Assembly: GCA_020049615.1 (NCBI GenBank)
Contig: JAIFKN010000121.1
Span: 1 to 24,275, forward strand
Origin: a bacterium
GTDB lineage: Bacteria > Planctomycetota > UBA11346
Length of the DNA: 24,275 nt
Reading direction: 5' to 3'
Positions 16,524-24,112 of this stretch are shown piece by piece. A program made the translations under genes and the position numbers. Under the pieces are notes generated by a model. It had not been told where the DNA came from and made no database searches. It saw nothing but the letters and a program-made list of their open reading frames with translations. The stretch's first letter is position 1. Each line of letters begins with the position of its first letter.

Positions 16524-17375
16524 ATGCGCCTCGTCCCGCTCCTGTGCTGCGCCGTCCTGCCGGCCGCCGAATCCGGCGGCCCGTTGGCGCTGCTCGGTCC
16601 GCTGTGGCCGCGGTTGCGCGAGTCGCTGCCCACGGTGGTCGCTGGCGCGCACCTCGGCGCCGAGAGCGACGACGGCGCGCAGGCCGAGGGTTCGCTCTAT
16701 GCCCTCGGCATGACCCATCCCGATCCGGAGTGGTCCTATGGTCTCGGGTTGGCCTGGTCCGGCCGCGACCTGCCGGACCGCGATGGACTGCCCGACCGGT
16801 TCCATGACGCCCGCGCCCTCGCCGGGGTGTGGCGGCGGCTCGGCCCCGAGCGCCACGTCGTCATCGTCGCCGCCCCCGGGCTGTCGTGGGCCGACGGCGA
16901 GGGTTTCGCCGCGCCCAGCCTCGGCGGCCTGCTCGCGGTCGTGGACCGTGGCGGAACAGACGTGCTGTGGGCGGTGGGCCTGGCCGGCATACATGCCGGC
17001 GGCGACGTGATCGTGCTGCCCTATGCCGCAGCCCTGTGGCATCCCGGCGAATGGCGCGTCATCCTCAGCCCGGTGTACCTCGCCGGCGAGCGGCTGCTCG
17101 GCGCGCATGCCGCGGTCGGCGTGCAGGCGACCGTCGCCGGCAACGCCGCCCCGGTGCACACCGCTGCCGGCACCCGCATCCTGACCCTGTGGGAGATCCG
17201 CACCGGCGCCTACGTGCGCTGGACGCCCGCGACCGGTCCGGCCTGGACCCTGGGCGCCGGCTACGCCCCGCTGCGCCGGCTCGACAGCTCGGACGGACTG
17301 CTGGGCAAGGATCGGAGCAGCGCAGATCTCGGCGCGGCCCCCTACCTGTCGGCGGACATCACCTGGTCCTGGTAA
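16524..17375 (+). CDS. Exported protein, probable outer-membrane beta-barrel
   Basis: This 283-residue protein starts with a signal peptide (MRLVPLLCCAVLPAAE). The body has many amphipathic strands separated by polar or Gly-rich turns (WSYGLGLAWSG, ILSPVYLAGERLLG, GAYVRWTPA) and ends in ITWSW. A C-terminal aromatic is typical of proteins inserted by the BAM machinery. No family is named with confidence. I chose ATG 16524 because the frame's earlier GTG/ATG pair (16461/16464) would add a 20-residue polar segment before the signal. No strong Shine-Dalgarno precedes either start. It follows the LpoB-like gene closely and its stop overlaps the -35 box of the sigma-operon promoter. Confidence 0.62.
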   Translation: MRLVPLLCCAVLPAAESGGPLALLGPLWPRLRESLPTVVAGAHLGAESDDGAQAEGSLYALGMTHPDPEWSYGLGLAWSGRDLPDRDGLPDRFHDARALAGVWRRLGPERHVVIVAAPGLSWADGEGFAAPSLGGLLAVVDRGGTDVLWAVGLAGIHAGGDVIVLPYAAALWHPGEWRVILSPVYLAGERLLGAHAAVGVQATVAGNAAPVHTAAGTRILTLWEIRTGAYVRWTPATGPAWTLGAGYAPLRRLDSSDGLLGKDRSSADLGAAPYLSADITWSW

Positions 17376-17402
17376 CAAGCCGGCCTCGGCCCGGGTACAT
17401 GG
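17371..17402 (+). promoter_or_regulatory. Putative ECF sigma promoter for the sigma operon
   Basis: GGTAAC (17371-17376), exactly 18 bp, then GTACATGG (17395-17402), six bp before the ATG at 17409. The layout matches 19239-19270 and the minus-strand site 15654-15623. The -35 box overlaps the stop codon of the preceding gene. The very short distance to the ATG suggests a short or absent leader. Confidence 0.68.
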
Positions 17403-17408
17403 CACATC

Positions 17409-18341
17409 ATGCGCGTCTCCATCCTCCTCGTCCTCACCATCTGCCTCGCCAGCGCCCTCGATGTCACCGGCCTGCCGGCGGGCACCCGTTGGATCGTCCA
17501 GGCCGATGTGCGGGCAGTGGTCGGCGGCGGCCTCGGCCCATGGCTCGGCCGGCTCGCCGCGCGCGAGGACCTGCAGCCGAAGGTCGCCCTGCTCACCAGC
17601 CTCACCGGCCTCGACCCGTTCAAGGACCTCGCGACCGTCACCCTGGCCGGTCCCGATGGCCGGCAGAGCGAAGCCGTGGTGCTGCTCACCGGACGTTTCG
17701 ACCGCGCCAAGCTGGAACTGGTCGCCAAGGCCTCGCCCGGACATCGCGCCGACCGCGTGCGCGCCCACACTGTCCACCGCTGGGTCGACGCCGAGCGCAC
17801 CAAGGAGTCGTTCGCCTGCCTGGTCGCCGGCGACGCCGTCCTGGTATTCACCGCCACGCAGCCGGCGATGGAGGCGGTCCTCGCCTGCCTCGACCAGCAG
17901 GCGCCGACGGTCGACGCCGCGCGCTTCGCCGTCGGCGGTCCAGTGCCGCCGGCCCCGGTGGTGCTCGCCGCCGAGGGCTTCGACGCCTGGCCCGGCCTGC
18001 AACCCGAGGCAGCCCTGCTACGCAACCTCAAGGCCGGTGCGATCGGCATCGGCGAGCGGGGCGACCTCCTGACCATGCAGATGCGCATGCTGGCGGCCGG
18101 CGAACGCACGGCGACCGACGTCGGCAGCGTCATCGACGGCTTCCTCTCGCTGTCGCGCCTGGACCAGAAGACGCGCGAGGACCCCGCCTGGCACGCCATG
18201 GTGCAGAGCGCCAGGCTGGTCCGCCAGGGCGCCGTGCTCACCCTCGACACCTCGACCCCGCGGGTCGAGTTCGAACGCTCGTGCGAGCGCTGGATCGCCC
18301 TCGAAGCGGCGCGCCAGGCGGCGCCACTGGCCAGGCCATGA
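17409..18341 (+). CDS. Exported protein of unknown function, first gene of ECF sigma operon
   Basis: This 310-residue protein has a signal peptide (MRVSILLVLTICLASAL). The next segment, GLPAGTRWIVQADVRAVV ... TGLDPFKDLATVTLAGPDG ... VVLLTGRFDRAKLE, resembles a group of uncharacterised PVC exported proteins that I recall next to ECF sigma genes; that memory could not be checked here. No catalytic motif is seen. Its stop overlaps the sigma factor start as ATGA, so the two are coupled. No strong Shine-Dalgarno is present. As an exported partner of a sigma/anti-sigma pair it may be an envelope-stress sensor or effector; this is inference. Confidence 0.7.
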   Translation: MRVSILLVLTICLASALDVTGLPAGTRWIVQADVRAVVGGGLGPWLGRLAAREDLQPKVALLTSLTGLDPFKDLATVTLAGPDGRQSEAVVLLTGRFDRAKLELVAKASPGHRADRVRAHTVHRWVDAERTKESFACLVAGDAVLVFTATQPAMEAVLACLDQQAPTVDAARFAVGGPVPPAPVVLAAEGFDAWPGLQPEAALLRNLKAGAIGIGERGDLLTMQMRMLAAGERTATDVGSVIDGFLSLSRLDQKTREDPAWHAMVQSARLVRQGAVLTLDTSTPRVEFERSCERWIALEAARQAAPLARP

Positions 18342-18883
18342 TCGCGGCGATGGAGGCGCTGCTGCCGGCCGAGGACGAACGGGCGCTGATGCAGGTGGTG
18401 CAGGGTGGCGACGAGGCCGCCTTCACCCGCCTGGTCGAACGCCTGGCACCGCGCCTGTGGCGGCACCTCGTCGCCAACGGCATGAGCGGCGCCGACGCCG
18501 ATGATCTGGTGCAGGAGACCTTCCTGCGCGTCCACCGCAAACGCGGCAGCTACGATGCGCGCTGGGCGCCGACGACGTGGATCTGGACCATTGCGCGCCG
18601 CCTCGGCGCCAATCTCGCCCGCCGCCGCCGGCCGCAGCCGCTGCCCGAGGACATCCCCGCCGCGCCCCCGGCCTTGTCTGGCACGGTGTGGGAGACCGCG
18701 CGGATGCTGCTCGACGACCGCGCCTATCAGGTGCTGTGGCTGCGCTACGGCGACAGCCTCGAGCATGAGGAGATCGCCGAGCTCGTTGACGCCACACCCG
18801 GCAATGTCCGTGTCATCCTGCACCGCGCCCGCTTGTTGCTGTCCCAGCACCTCGCGCCTGACGGAGCGCTCCGCCATGTCTGA
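18338..18883 (+). CDS. ECF-type RNA polymerase sigma factor
   Basis: This 181-residue protein (an internal ATG at 18350 would give 177) has sigma region 2 at DEAAFTRLVERLAPRLWRHL and DADDLVQETFLRVHR, with TTWIWTIARR as region 2.4. Region 4 is LDDRAYQVLWLRYGDSLEHEEIAELV followed by the recognition-helix part ATPGNVRVILHRARLLL. Regions 1.1 and 3 are absent, as expected for ECF sigmas. It probably directs RNA polymerase to TGTAAC-N18-GTAC sites, one of which leads its own operon. Its start overlaps the stop of the exported-protein gene as ATGA. Its stop lies 8 bp inside the next gene, the probable anti-sigma factor. Confidence 0.92.
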   Translation: MIAAMEALLPAEDERALMQVVQGGDEAAFTRLVERLAPRLWRHLVANGMSGADADDLVQETFLRVHRKRGSYDARWAPTTWIWTIARRLGANLARRRRPQPLPEDIPAAPPALSGTVWETARMLLDDRAYQVLWLRYGDSLEHEEIAELVDATPGNVRVILHRARLLLSQHLAPDGALRHV

Positions 18884-19232
18884 TGCCCTCGAAGAACTGC
18901 TGCGCCGCGATGCCGCACGGCTGCAGCCACCGGACGACCTCGTGCCGCGCGTGGGGGGGCGCCTGGTGCGCCGCCGGCGCATCCGCACTGCACTGCTGCT
19001 GTTCCCGGCCATGGCCGCCAGCCTGGTCGCGGCCCTGTGGCTGGCGACGGCAGAGCACCTCCCGACCCCGGCCGCGGCGCCGATGGCGCTCGCACCCGCC
19101 GTGACGTCACCCACCGCACCGCTCGCGCCGACGCTCACCTTCGCCAGCGAGGCCGCAGCCCTGGCCAAGGATGCGCGCGGCGTCGGACGCTTCTTCATCG
19201 GCTGCCTGCCGGTCACCGTCGCCGCACGCTGA
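18876..19232 (+). CDS. Putative anti-sigma factor, single-pass membrane protein
   Basis: This 118-residue protein has a charged N-terminal cytoplasmic segment of about 37 residues (SDALEELLRRDAARL ... RLVRRRRIR). One transmembrane helix follows (TALLLFPAMAASLVAALWLA), then an Ala/Pro/Thr-rich linker and a short outer tail. Its start overlaps the ECF sigma gene by 8 bp with GGAG upstream. Position, topology and size fit a short anti-sigma factor that holds the sigma at the membrane. No zinc-binding HxxxCxxC motif is present, so it is not a ZAS-type. The function is inferred from context. Confidence 0.65.
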   Translation: MSDALEELLRRDAARLQPPDDLVPRVGGRLVRRRRIRTALLLFPAMAASLVAALWLATAEHLPTPAAAPMALAPAVTSPTAPLAPTLTFASEAAALAKDARGVGRFFIGCLPVTVAAR

Positions 19233-19238
19233 ACGCGC

Positions 19239-19270
19239 TGTAACCGGACGACCGTGCGCCGTGTACATGG
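19239..19270 (+). promoter_or_regulatory. Putative ECF sigma promoter for the barrel gene
   Basis: TGTAAC (19239-19244), 18 bp, then GTACATGG (19263-19270), located 20 bp before the ATG at 19291. It shares the 8-bp downstream box exactly with 17395-17402. It lies immediately after the anti-sigma gene. Confidence 0.7.
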
Positions 19271-19290
19271 GGCGATCCCAGGAGATCGCC

Positions 19291-19962
19291 ATGCGTCACG
19301 CCCTCAACCTCCTCCTCGCCAGCGCCTGCGCCGCACCGGTTTGCGCCCTGAGCCTCGATGACCTCGGGCGCGATGCCCCCCGCGCGACCGATGCGCCGCA
19401 GCACCACCTGCGCATCTCCTACGGCACCCTGCCGAAGCAGGCCGACACCACCACCGACGTCGAGGGCTACGCCTCGCAGTCGGGCACGGTCGATTGGGAG
19501 CAGGCGAACCGTTTCACCGCGTCCTACACCTACCAGCCGCGGGCCGATGGCTTGGTCGGGTTCGGGCTCGGCGTCGGCTACGTGAACGACCGCTGGTCGG
19601 TGGAGGACGGTGGCTGGGAGACCAGCCTGAGTGTCAACGGCCTCCAGGTGGAGCCGCAGCTGGTCATCCGCCCGACGCGCTGGCTGGCCCTGGAGCTTGG
19701 TGCTCAGCTCGGAATCGGCGTGGCGAGGTTGTCCTCGACGATCGACGGCACGGTCGGCTACGGCGTCGACGGCGTCTCGACCTGGTATGGCGCCGTGGCG
19801 CGTCCCGTATTCCTGATCGGTTCAGGCTTCGAGATCTTCGCCGAAGCAGGCTGGCTGTCCTCGACCGCGTCGACCAAGGGCCAGGTCATCGGCCTTGATG
19901 TCCGCGTCGACAGCACCGCAGCCGGCGGCTATGGGGCCTTCGGCATCGGCGCGGCGTTCTGA
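19291..19962 (+). CDS. Outer-membrane beta-barrel protein, likely ECF target
   Basis: This 223-residue protein has a signal peptide (MRHALNLLLASACAAPVCAL). Alternating amphipathic strands follow (FTASYTYQPR, VGFGLGVGYV, LALELGAQLGIGVARL, FEIFAEAGWL), and the end GAFGIGAAF supplies the terminal Phe expected of BAM substrates. The length fits an eight-strand barrel. The ATG is well set by GGAG 7 nt upstream. A predicted ECF promoter directly precedes it, so it is a probable regulon member. Its last 34 bp overlap the 3' end of the convergent DUF3987 gene. Confidence 0.75.
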   Translation: MRHALNLLLASACAAPVCALSLDDLGRDAPRATDAPQHHLRISYGTLPKQADTTTDVEGYASQSGTVDWEQANRFTASYTYQPRADGLVGFGLGVGYVNDRWSVEDGGWETSLSVNGLQVEPQLVIRPTRWLALELGAQLGIGVARLSSTIDGTVGYGVDGVSTWYGAVARPVFLIGSGFEIFAEAGWLSSTASTKGQVIGLDVRVDSTAAGGYGAFGIGAAF

Positions 19963-22364
19963 TCGATCAGATCAGTGATCGGGTGCGCTTTGTGCGCCGA
20001 TGGGGATCGTCGATTCTGGCGAGCATAGGCATCGCCCCGATCAATGGCGTGCTGCCGGCCAGTCTTCACAGCTTCGGCTCGTACTTCATAGCGCATCGCC
20101 GGGCGCCCTCCGCGCTGGCCGATCACCTCTGGCAATCTCCTGACCAGGCCATGTGCCGCCAGCAGGTCGAGCGCCGGGACGATGTCCTCGGGCCGCGCCA
20201 CCCGCTGCGTGCGGTGGTCGCGGTAACACTCGCCGGCGGTGAAGGTCGGCTCGCCCTTCTTCTGCACCCAGCGCAGGATCTTGCGCGCAAGGGCACCGTC
20301 CGGGTCGCCGGCCTCGCCGACCACCGCCTGGGTGTGGCCGAGCAGGAACTCGGACCAGGCACAGGCGGCGCGCATGCAGCTCTCCGACACGGCATCGGCC
20401 TGCGGGTCGACCAGGGCCTGGAAGGCGAGGGCGATGCGCGCGATGGCGCCGGGGAGCTTGCCGGCATAGGCGCGCAGATGGCGCAGGTCGCCGGTATCCG
20501 GTGCTAGGCGCGGCTCGATGGCGGCGCGTAGGGCGAGATGACATGCGAAGGCCCCCGAATCGAGGGGCAGAATGCGGGTGGCGACCCCGCAGCGCATCGG
20601 GCCGTCGGGGCCGATCACCACCTTGCCCGGCCAGGGCAGGTCGAGCAGTCGGACCAGGGCGTCCTGCCACCACTGGACCGCGAAGGGATCGCAGGCCGGC
20701 GGCTGCAGTTCGCGGCGGCCGACCCAGGTGCGCGGGGCGATGAAGCTGAACCGGGCGACTAGGCCACGACCCACGGCGGCAGGATCGGCCAGCACCTGTT
20801 CGACCACATGCGGCTGCACCATCAGGGCACAGACGATGGCGGGATGCTCCAGCGGCTGGTCGCGGCCGACGCGGTGCGCCGGGCAGTAGTCGCCGGCGTG
20901 GCCCGACAGGAAGAGGCCGAGGTTGGCCTTACCGTCGCCGTAGCGGCCGAGCAGCACATCGACCACATCGCCCTCGGCGGCAATGGCGCCGAGCTTCTCG
21001 CCGTTGCGCACCAGCAGGCCTCGGGCGGCCTCGGGCGTGGCGTCGGCGGTGACCAGTTCCGGCGGTTGCAGGTCGGGCATGGCGGCGAGGTCCACCGCCA
21101 GGTTGGCAGCCTGGTCGGCGAGGCGCTCGGGGTCGGCCGGCTCGCGCCCGCGTACGGGCTTGGCGAGCGTAGCGCGCAGGCCCGACAGGCGGGCCTCGGC
21201 CTGATGGCGTTCCTCCTGGTAGCGGGCCAGGGCCGGGCCGAGGTGGTCGCGCTGCGCCTTCTGCCAGGCGTAGACCGGAGCGGCCATCGCGGCGAGCAGC
21301 GCCGTCTTGCGCTCGCTCGGCTCGGCGACGATGGCGACCCAGACCGGGGCCGGCTCGCGCCAGCCGGGCATCGGCTCGACCTCCAGGACGCGCGCCGCGC
21401 CGAGGCTGGCCAGGCTGACGGCGAGGGGCGCGACCATCTCGACCGGCATCTGCAAGGCCTGCGAGGTGCCGCGGATCAGGTTGCGCAGGTCGGGCAGTTC
21501 GTCAGGGATCGCGATGTCGAGGTCCAGGCTAGGCGGCTCGCGCGTGGCGGTCAGCGGGCGCATTTCGGGCCAGGGATCCGGCGCCGAGCGAACCTCGACC
21601 TGGGACATCACCCAATCGACGATGCCGCGTCGCTCGGATGCGGGGACATCGCGAGTGCAGCGCTCGGCCTCGGCATCCACCCCGGTGCGGATGGCCGCCC
21701 GGTCGGCGCCACGATCGCGCAGCTGGACGGCGGTGTGGAGTAGGTGCCGGTGGCGGTCGGTGGCGATGGGCGCGTTCACGACGAGGTCCTCCTCGGGGAT
21801 GAGCGGCACCTCGCCGCTGGCGATGTGGATGTCTGGGTCGTGCGACAGGAAACAGAGGCCGACGAGATCCTTCCGCGCCGGATCGGCACGCAGGTGGTGG
21901 AGCCGTTGCAGGTAGGCCGACGCGGCAGACCAGCCACTGCGGAAGTCCTGCGGATCAGGCAGGCGCACCAGCGCCTTCACCCCGGCGCCGCTGGGACTGA
22001 GGAAGGCCGCCGCGATGTGCGGGTCGGCCACCAGGCAGCGCTTCGCCTCGACGGCATCGGCCGGGGTGCCGAGGTCATCGAGGTCCAGGCAGCAGTAGCC
22101 GGTCAGGCTGGCGATCTTGTCATCCAGCGGCACGGCCTTGGCGCGGGTGTGCATATCGGCGGCGAAGACCACCGCCGGCAGCCGCGCCTTGAGCTGGTTG
22201 CGTTCGGCCTTCGAGGTCGCGGCGCGGATGCGCTCGACCAACCGCTCCACCACCGGGGCCGGCTGGCGGATCTCGGCCAGCACGGTGCCGATGGTGGGAT
22301 GGTCCTTGGGCTTGTCGGCGGTGACATTGGCGAACCGGGCGATGCGCAGGTCGGTCCAGTTCAT
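19929..22364 (-). CDS. DUF3987 protein with BT4734-like N-terminal domain (mobile-element type)
   Basis: This 811-residue protein has an N-terminal BT4734/VirE-N-like domain (about 45-200: YCCLDLDDLG, AAFLSPSGAGVKALVRL, CFLSHDPDIHI). A DUF3987 region follows (about 285-720) with the degenerate P-loop-like EPSERKTALL near residue 345. Such proteins sit in phages, plasmids and genomic islands and are thought to take part in element replication, by relation to primase-helicases. No classical GxxGxGK(S/T) Walker A is seen. The C-terminal segment (EPTFTAGECYRDHRTQRVARP, then LDLLAAHGLVRRLP) looks like a winged helix. It starts 2 bp after the stop of the excisionase-like gene. Its 3' end runs 34 bp into the convergent barrel gene. 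Confidence 0.82.
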   Translation of the reverse strand: MNWTDLRIARFANVTADKPKDHPTIGTVLAEIRQPAPVVERLVERIRAATSKAERNQLKARLPAVVFAADMHTRAKAVPLDDKIASLTGYCCLDLDDLGTPADAVEAKRCLVADPHIAAAFLSPSGAGVKALVRLPDPQDFRSGWSAASAYLQRLHHLRADPARKDLVGLCFLSHDPDIHIASGEVPLIPEEDLVVNAPIATDRHRHLLHTAVQLRDRGADRAAIRTGVDAEAERCTRDVPASERRGIVDWVMSQVEVRSAPDPWPEMRPLTATREPPSLDLDIAIPDELPDLRNLIRGTSQALQMPVEMVAPLAVSLASLGAARVLEVEPMPGWREPAPVWVAIVAEPSERKTALLAAMAAPVYAWQKAQRDHLGPALARYQEERHQAEARLSGLRATLAKPVRGREPADPERLADQAANLAVDLAAMPDLQPPELVTADATPEAARGLLVRNGEKLGAIAAEGDVVDVLLGRYGDGKANLGLFLSGHAGDYCPAHRVGRDQPLEHPAIVCALMVQPHVVEQVLADPAAVGRGLVARFSFIAPRTWVGRRELQPPACDPFAVQWWQDALVRLLDLPWPGKVVIGPDGPMRCGVATRILPLDSGAFACHLALRAAIEPRLAPDTGDLRHLRAYAGKLPGAIARIALAFQALVDPQADAVSESCMRAACAWSEFLLGHTQAVVGEAGDPDGALARKILRWVQKKGEPTFTAGECYRDHRTQRVARPEDIVPALDLLAAHGLVRRLPEVIGQRGGRPAMRYEVRAEAVKTGRQHAIDRGDAYARQNRRSPSAHKAHPITDLIDQNAAPMPKAP
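19960..19980. repeat. Nested GATC palindromes at the end of the barrel gene
   Basis: TGATCGATCA (19960-19969) is a perfect 10-bp palindrome that includes the barrel gene's stop. It is followed by ATCAGTGATCGG, giving five GATC/ATCA-type words in about 20 bp. There is no T-run, so it is not an obvious terminator. It lies at the border between host-like genes and mobile-type genes. Confidence 0.35.
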
Positions 22365-22366
22365 GG

Positions 22367-22594
22367 TCAGGCCTCCACCGCGGCAGGGGTGCCGACCATG
22401 CGGCTGGTGATGAACGCCTCGATGTCAGTGCGGCGGTAGCGCACCAGGCGGCCGACCTTCACCCACGGCAACGGGTAGCGCCGGGTGCAGCGCCACACCT
22501 CCAGGGTGTTGACGGTGACGCCGAGGATGGCGGCGGCCTCGGTCGGGGTGAGCAGTTCGGTGGCAACGCTGCGGGGGATGGCGAGAGCAGGCAT
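22367..22594 (-). CDS. Excisionase/AlpA-type helix-turn-helix protein
   Basis: This 75-residue protein consists of a MerR-like HTH_17 domain: LLTPTEAAAILGVTVNTLEVW (helix-turn-helix), then PWVKVGRLVRYRRTDIEAFI (wing and helix). Such proteins are phage or island excisionases or AlpA-type activators. The start was chosen at 22594, where AAGGGA precedes it, because the upstream in-frame extension has no domain character. It is the first gene of a pair with DUF3987, an arrangement common in small integrative elements. It may bind DNA near the recombination or promoter region; no site is proven. Confidence 0.85.
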   Translation of the reverse strand: MPALAIPRSVATELLTPTEAAAILGVTVNTLEVWRCTRRYPLPWVKVGRLVRYRRTDIEAFITSRMVGTPAAVEA

Positions 22595-22678
22595 GGGTTC
22601 CCTTCGTCCGGCCCCGGCATGGGGCGCGTGAGAAGGGCAAACCTCGGCAGGGAAGCGGCAGGGGCGAAAACGCCGATG

Positions 22679-22699
22679 CAGGTGCGGGATTCGCACCTG
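22679..22699. repeat. Perfect hairpin upstream of the excisionase-like gene
   Basis: CAGGTGCG, a five-base loop GGATT, then CGCACCTG. It lies in the 166-bp gap between the 300-residue gene and the excisionase-like gene, 85 bp before the latter's ATG. It lacks a T-run. It could be an operator for the helix-turn-helix protein or an RNA stem. Nothing else is recognisable in this gap. Confidence 0.45.
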
Positions 22700-22760
22700 A
22701 CAAAGCGATGGAGAAACGAGTGTGATCAGCGCCGCAGAGTGAAACCGGATAGACCCGGAA

Positions 22761-23663
22761 TCACGCCTGGCGCTCGGGCTTCACCGACCACTGCGCGCCC
22801 AGGCGGCGCACACTGGCGAAGCTCCAGCGGCCCTTGAGCTGGTCGCGGACGGTATGCGGGCTGACCTTCTGGCGCTGGAAGCGCTCAATGTCGCCGGCGA
22901 TGAGATCGGCCCAGTCTTCCAGGCGCGGCGGTCGGCCCAGGCGGTCAGGGAGCAGCAGTTCCTTGTGGGAATCCAGATACTTGTCCACCGCCTCGCGCAC
23001 GCGGGCTGGACGACCGCCCTTGGCCTTGGGCTGGGTCTTCGGCTCGGGACCGGGTGCAGGCTGCACGGGAGCCGGCGGCTTCGTCAGGTTGGCGAGCACG
23101 GCGCTGAGGGCGGCGGCGATGGCCTCGGGGTTGTTGATGTTCACCGGCACCGGCGTGGTCATCGGTACGGTGGGCACCTCGTCGGGCGTGAAGGAGCTGA
23201 GCCCTCCACCGCCCATGGTGAGCGCCGGCCGCGCACGGGTGGCGAAGTCGCGGGCGTAGCGGCGCAGGCCGGGATCGTCGCCAGCGATGTCAGCGAGAGC
23301 CTGCTGGCCATCGGCATGCAGGCGCCACTCCAGATCGCCGTCAAGAGCGACGCTGAAGGCACGGCCCTCCTGCCCACGGTTGGTCAATTCCTGGCAGATC
23401 TGCACCAGCACCTGGCGCTGCCCGCCGGCACCGGAGAAGGCAAACTCGATGCGGTAGCTCTGCCCGCCTTCAGCCAGCACGACACGCCCGCTGGCGCGGA
23501 CCTCGACCAGGCCACGTCGCACCAGGGCCTCCATGGCGCGGGCCTCGATGGCGGTTAACGCGTCGCGGTCGAGCGCCGCCCAACGCGGCGGGATGCGAGC
23601 AAGCAGGGCAAGGATGGTCTCCTCCTGTAGGTCATTGGCGGCGGTGGGTTCCGTGGGTTTCAT
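22761..23663 (-). CDS. Unrecognised protein of the mobile-type region
   Basis: This 300-residue protein starts at MKPTEPTAANDLQEETILALL. Longer frames back to 23963 run through the repeat region and look non-coding. The N-terminal third contains helical and strand segments (LLARIPPRWAALDRDALTAIEARAM, then VVLAEGGQSYRIEFAFSGAG). A Pro-rich linker (PPAPVQPAPGPEPKTQPKAKGG) follows, then a basic helical C-terminus (GRPARVREAVDKYLDS ... SPHTVRDQLKGRWSFASVRRLG) that could bind DNA. No family is recognised. No convincing Shine-Dalgarno precedes the ATG, so the start is uncertain. It reads in the same direction as the excisionase-like and DUF3987 genes. Confidence 0.6.
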   Translation of the reverse strand: MKPTEPTAANDLQEETILALLARIPPRWAALDRDALTAIEARAMEALVRRGLVEVRASGRVVLAEGGQSYRIEFAFSGAGGQRQVLVQICQELTNRGQEGRAFSVALDGDLEWRLHADGQQALADIAGDDPGLRRYARDFATRARPALTMGGGGLSSFTPDEVPTVPMTTPVPVNINNPEAIAAALSAVLANLTKPPAPVQPAPGPEPKTQPKAKGGRPARVREAVDKYLDSHKELLLPDRLGRPPRLEDWADLIAGDIERFQRQKVSPHTVRDQLKGRWSFASVRRLGAQWSVKPERQA

Positions 23664-23702
23664 GCGGGCATTCGGACAGGTGATGCAAACTGAGATGATT
23701 GT

Positions 23703-23894
23703 GGCGGCTGTTCCCATAGGCGTAGCCTGCAGGCAGGCGTGGGAAGGAACCGCGACTGCGAGCGGACACCATGCCCAAACTGTGCCCGTGCCGGCGGCTG
23801 TTCCCGTGGGCCTGACGACGGAGCAACCCCGGGAAGGAACCGCACGGGTCCTCCCGACACGAAACGACGGTGAATGCCCACGGGAACAGTCGCC
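23703..23894. repeat. Palindromic repeat cluster, 90-bp period plus an inverted copy
   Basis: GGCGGCTGTTCCC(A/G)T(A/G)GG begins at 23703 and again at 23793. GGGAAGGAACCGC begins at 23741 and 23831. All four positions keep a 90-bp offset. Within a unit the two boxes are imperfect inverted repeats (GCGG..TTCCC against GGGAA..CCGC), so each can fold into a hairpin. A third copy of the first box lies inverted at 23877-23894 (CCCACGGGAACAGTCGCC). The cluster fills most of the gene-free stretch 23664-24035. No repeat number or spacer pattern fits CRISPR. Confidence 0.65.
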
Positions 23895-24035
23895 ATGGGA
23901 GACAGACTTTCTTTCCCCTGTCCGGCCCTGCGCGCACCACGCGCTGCACCCAGCCGGGTCCAAGATCCGCGCGACGGTAGCCCCGGGGTAGCCCCGGGCA
24001 CATGAGGGGCGCTGGGGCGGCTGCGTCAGAAAACA

Positions 24036-24065
24036 GAAAAACCACGGCTTTCACCGTGGTTTTTC
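24036..24065 (-). terminator. Stem-loop terminator after the tRNA-Asn remnant
   Basis: GAAAAACCACGG (24036-24047), a six-base loop, then the exact reverse complement CCGTGGTTTTTC (24054-24065). The stem is 12 bp, and the A and T runs on the two sides make it usable in either direction. It begins three bases past the tRNA CCA end when read on the minus strand, so it is probably the original tRNA terminator. Confidence 0.85.
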
Positions 24066-24067
24066 GC

Positions 24068-24112
24068 TGGCTCCCCGGGGAGGATTCGAGCCTCCGACCA
24101 ATTGATTAACAG
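24068..24112 (-). tRNA. 3' half of a tRNA-Asn gene (anticodon GTT), likely attachment site
   Basis: Read on the minus strand: anticodon loop CTGTTAA (24112-24106, anticodon GTT at 24110-24108), then TCAAT (39-43), variable loop TGGTC, T-stem GGAGG with loop CTCGAAT and CCTCC, acceptor strand CCGGGGA, discriminator G and encoded CCA (ending at 24068). The bases before the anticodon loop (CCGAC) cannot pair with TCAAT, and no D-arm or 5' acceptor strand (expected TCCCCGG) exists up to the window edge. It is therefore a non-functional half gene starting at the anticodon loop, a known crossover position for tyrosine integrases. Confidence 0.82.

Noticed and set aside
23703..23894. CRISPR array
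   Set aside because: There are only two direct units plus one inverted box, the repeats are long and imperfect with internal hairpins, and no cas genes are present.
23632..24054. Minus-strand open frames across the repeat region
   Set aside because: Their translations just reflect the 90-bp nucleotide repeats in several frames, with no ribosome-binding site or domain, so the stretch is treated as non-coding.
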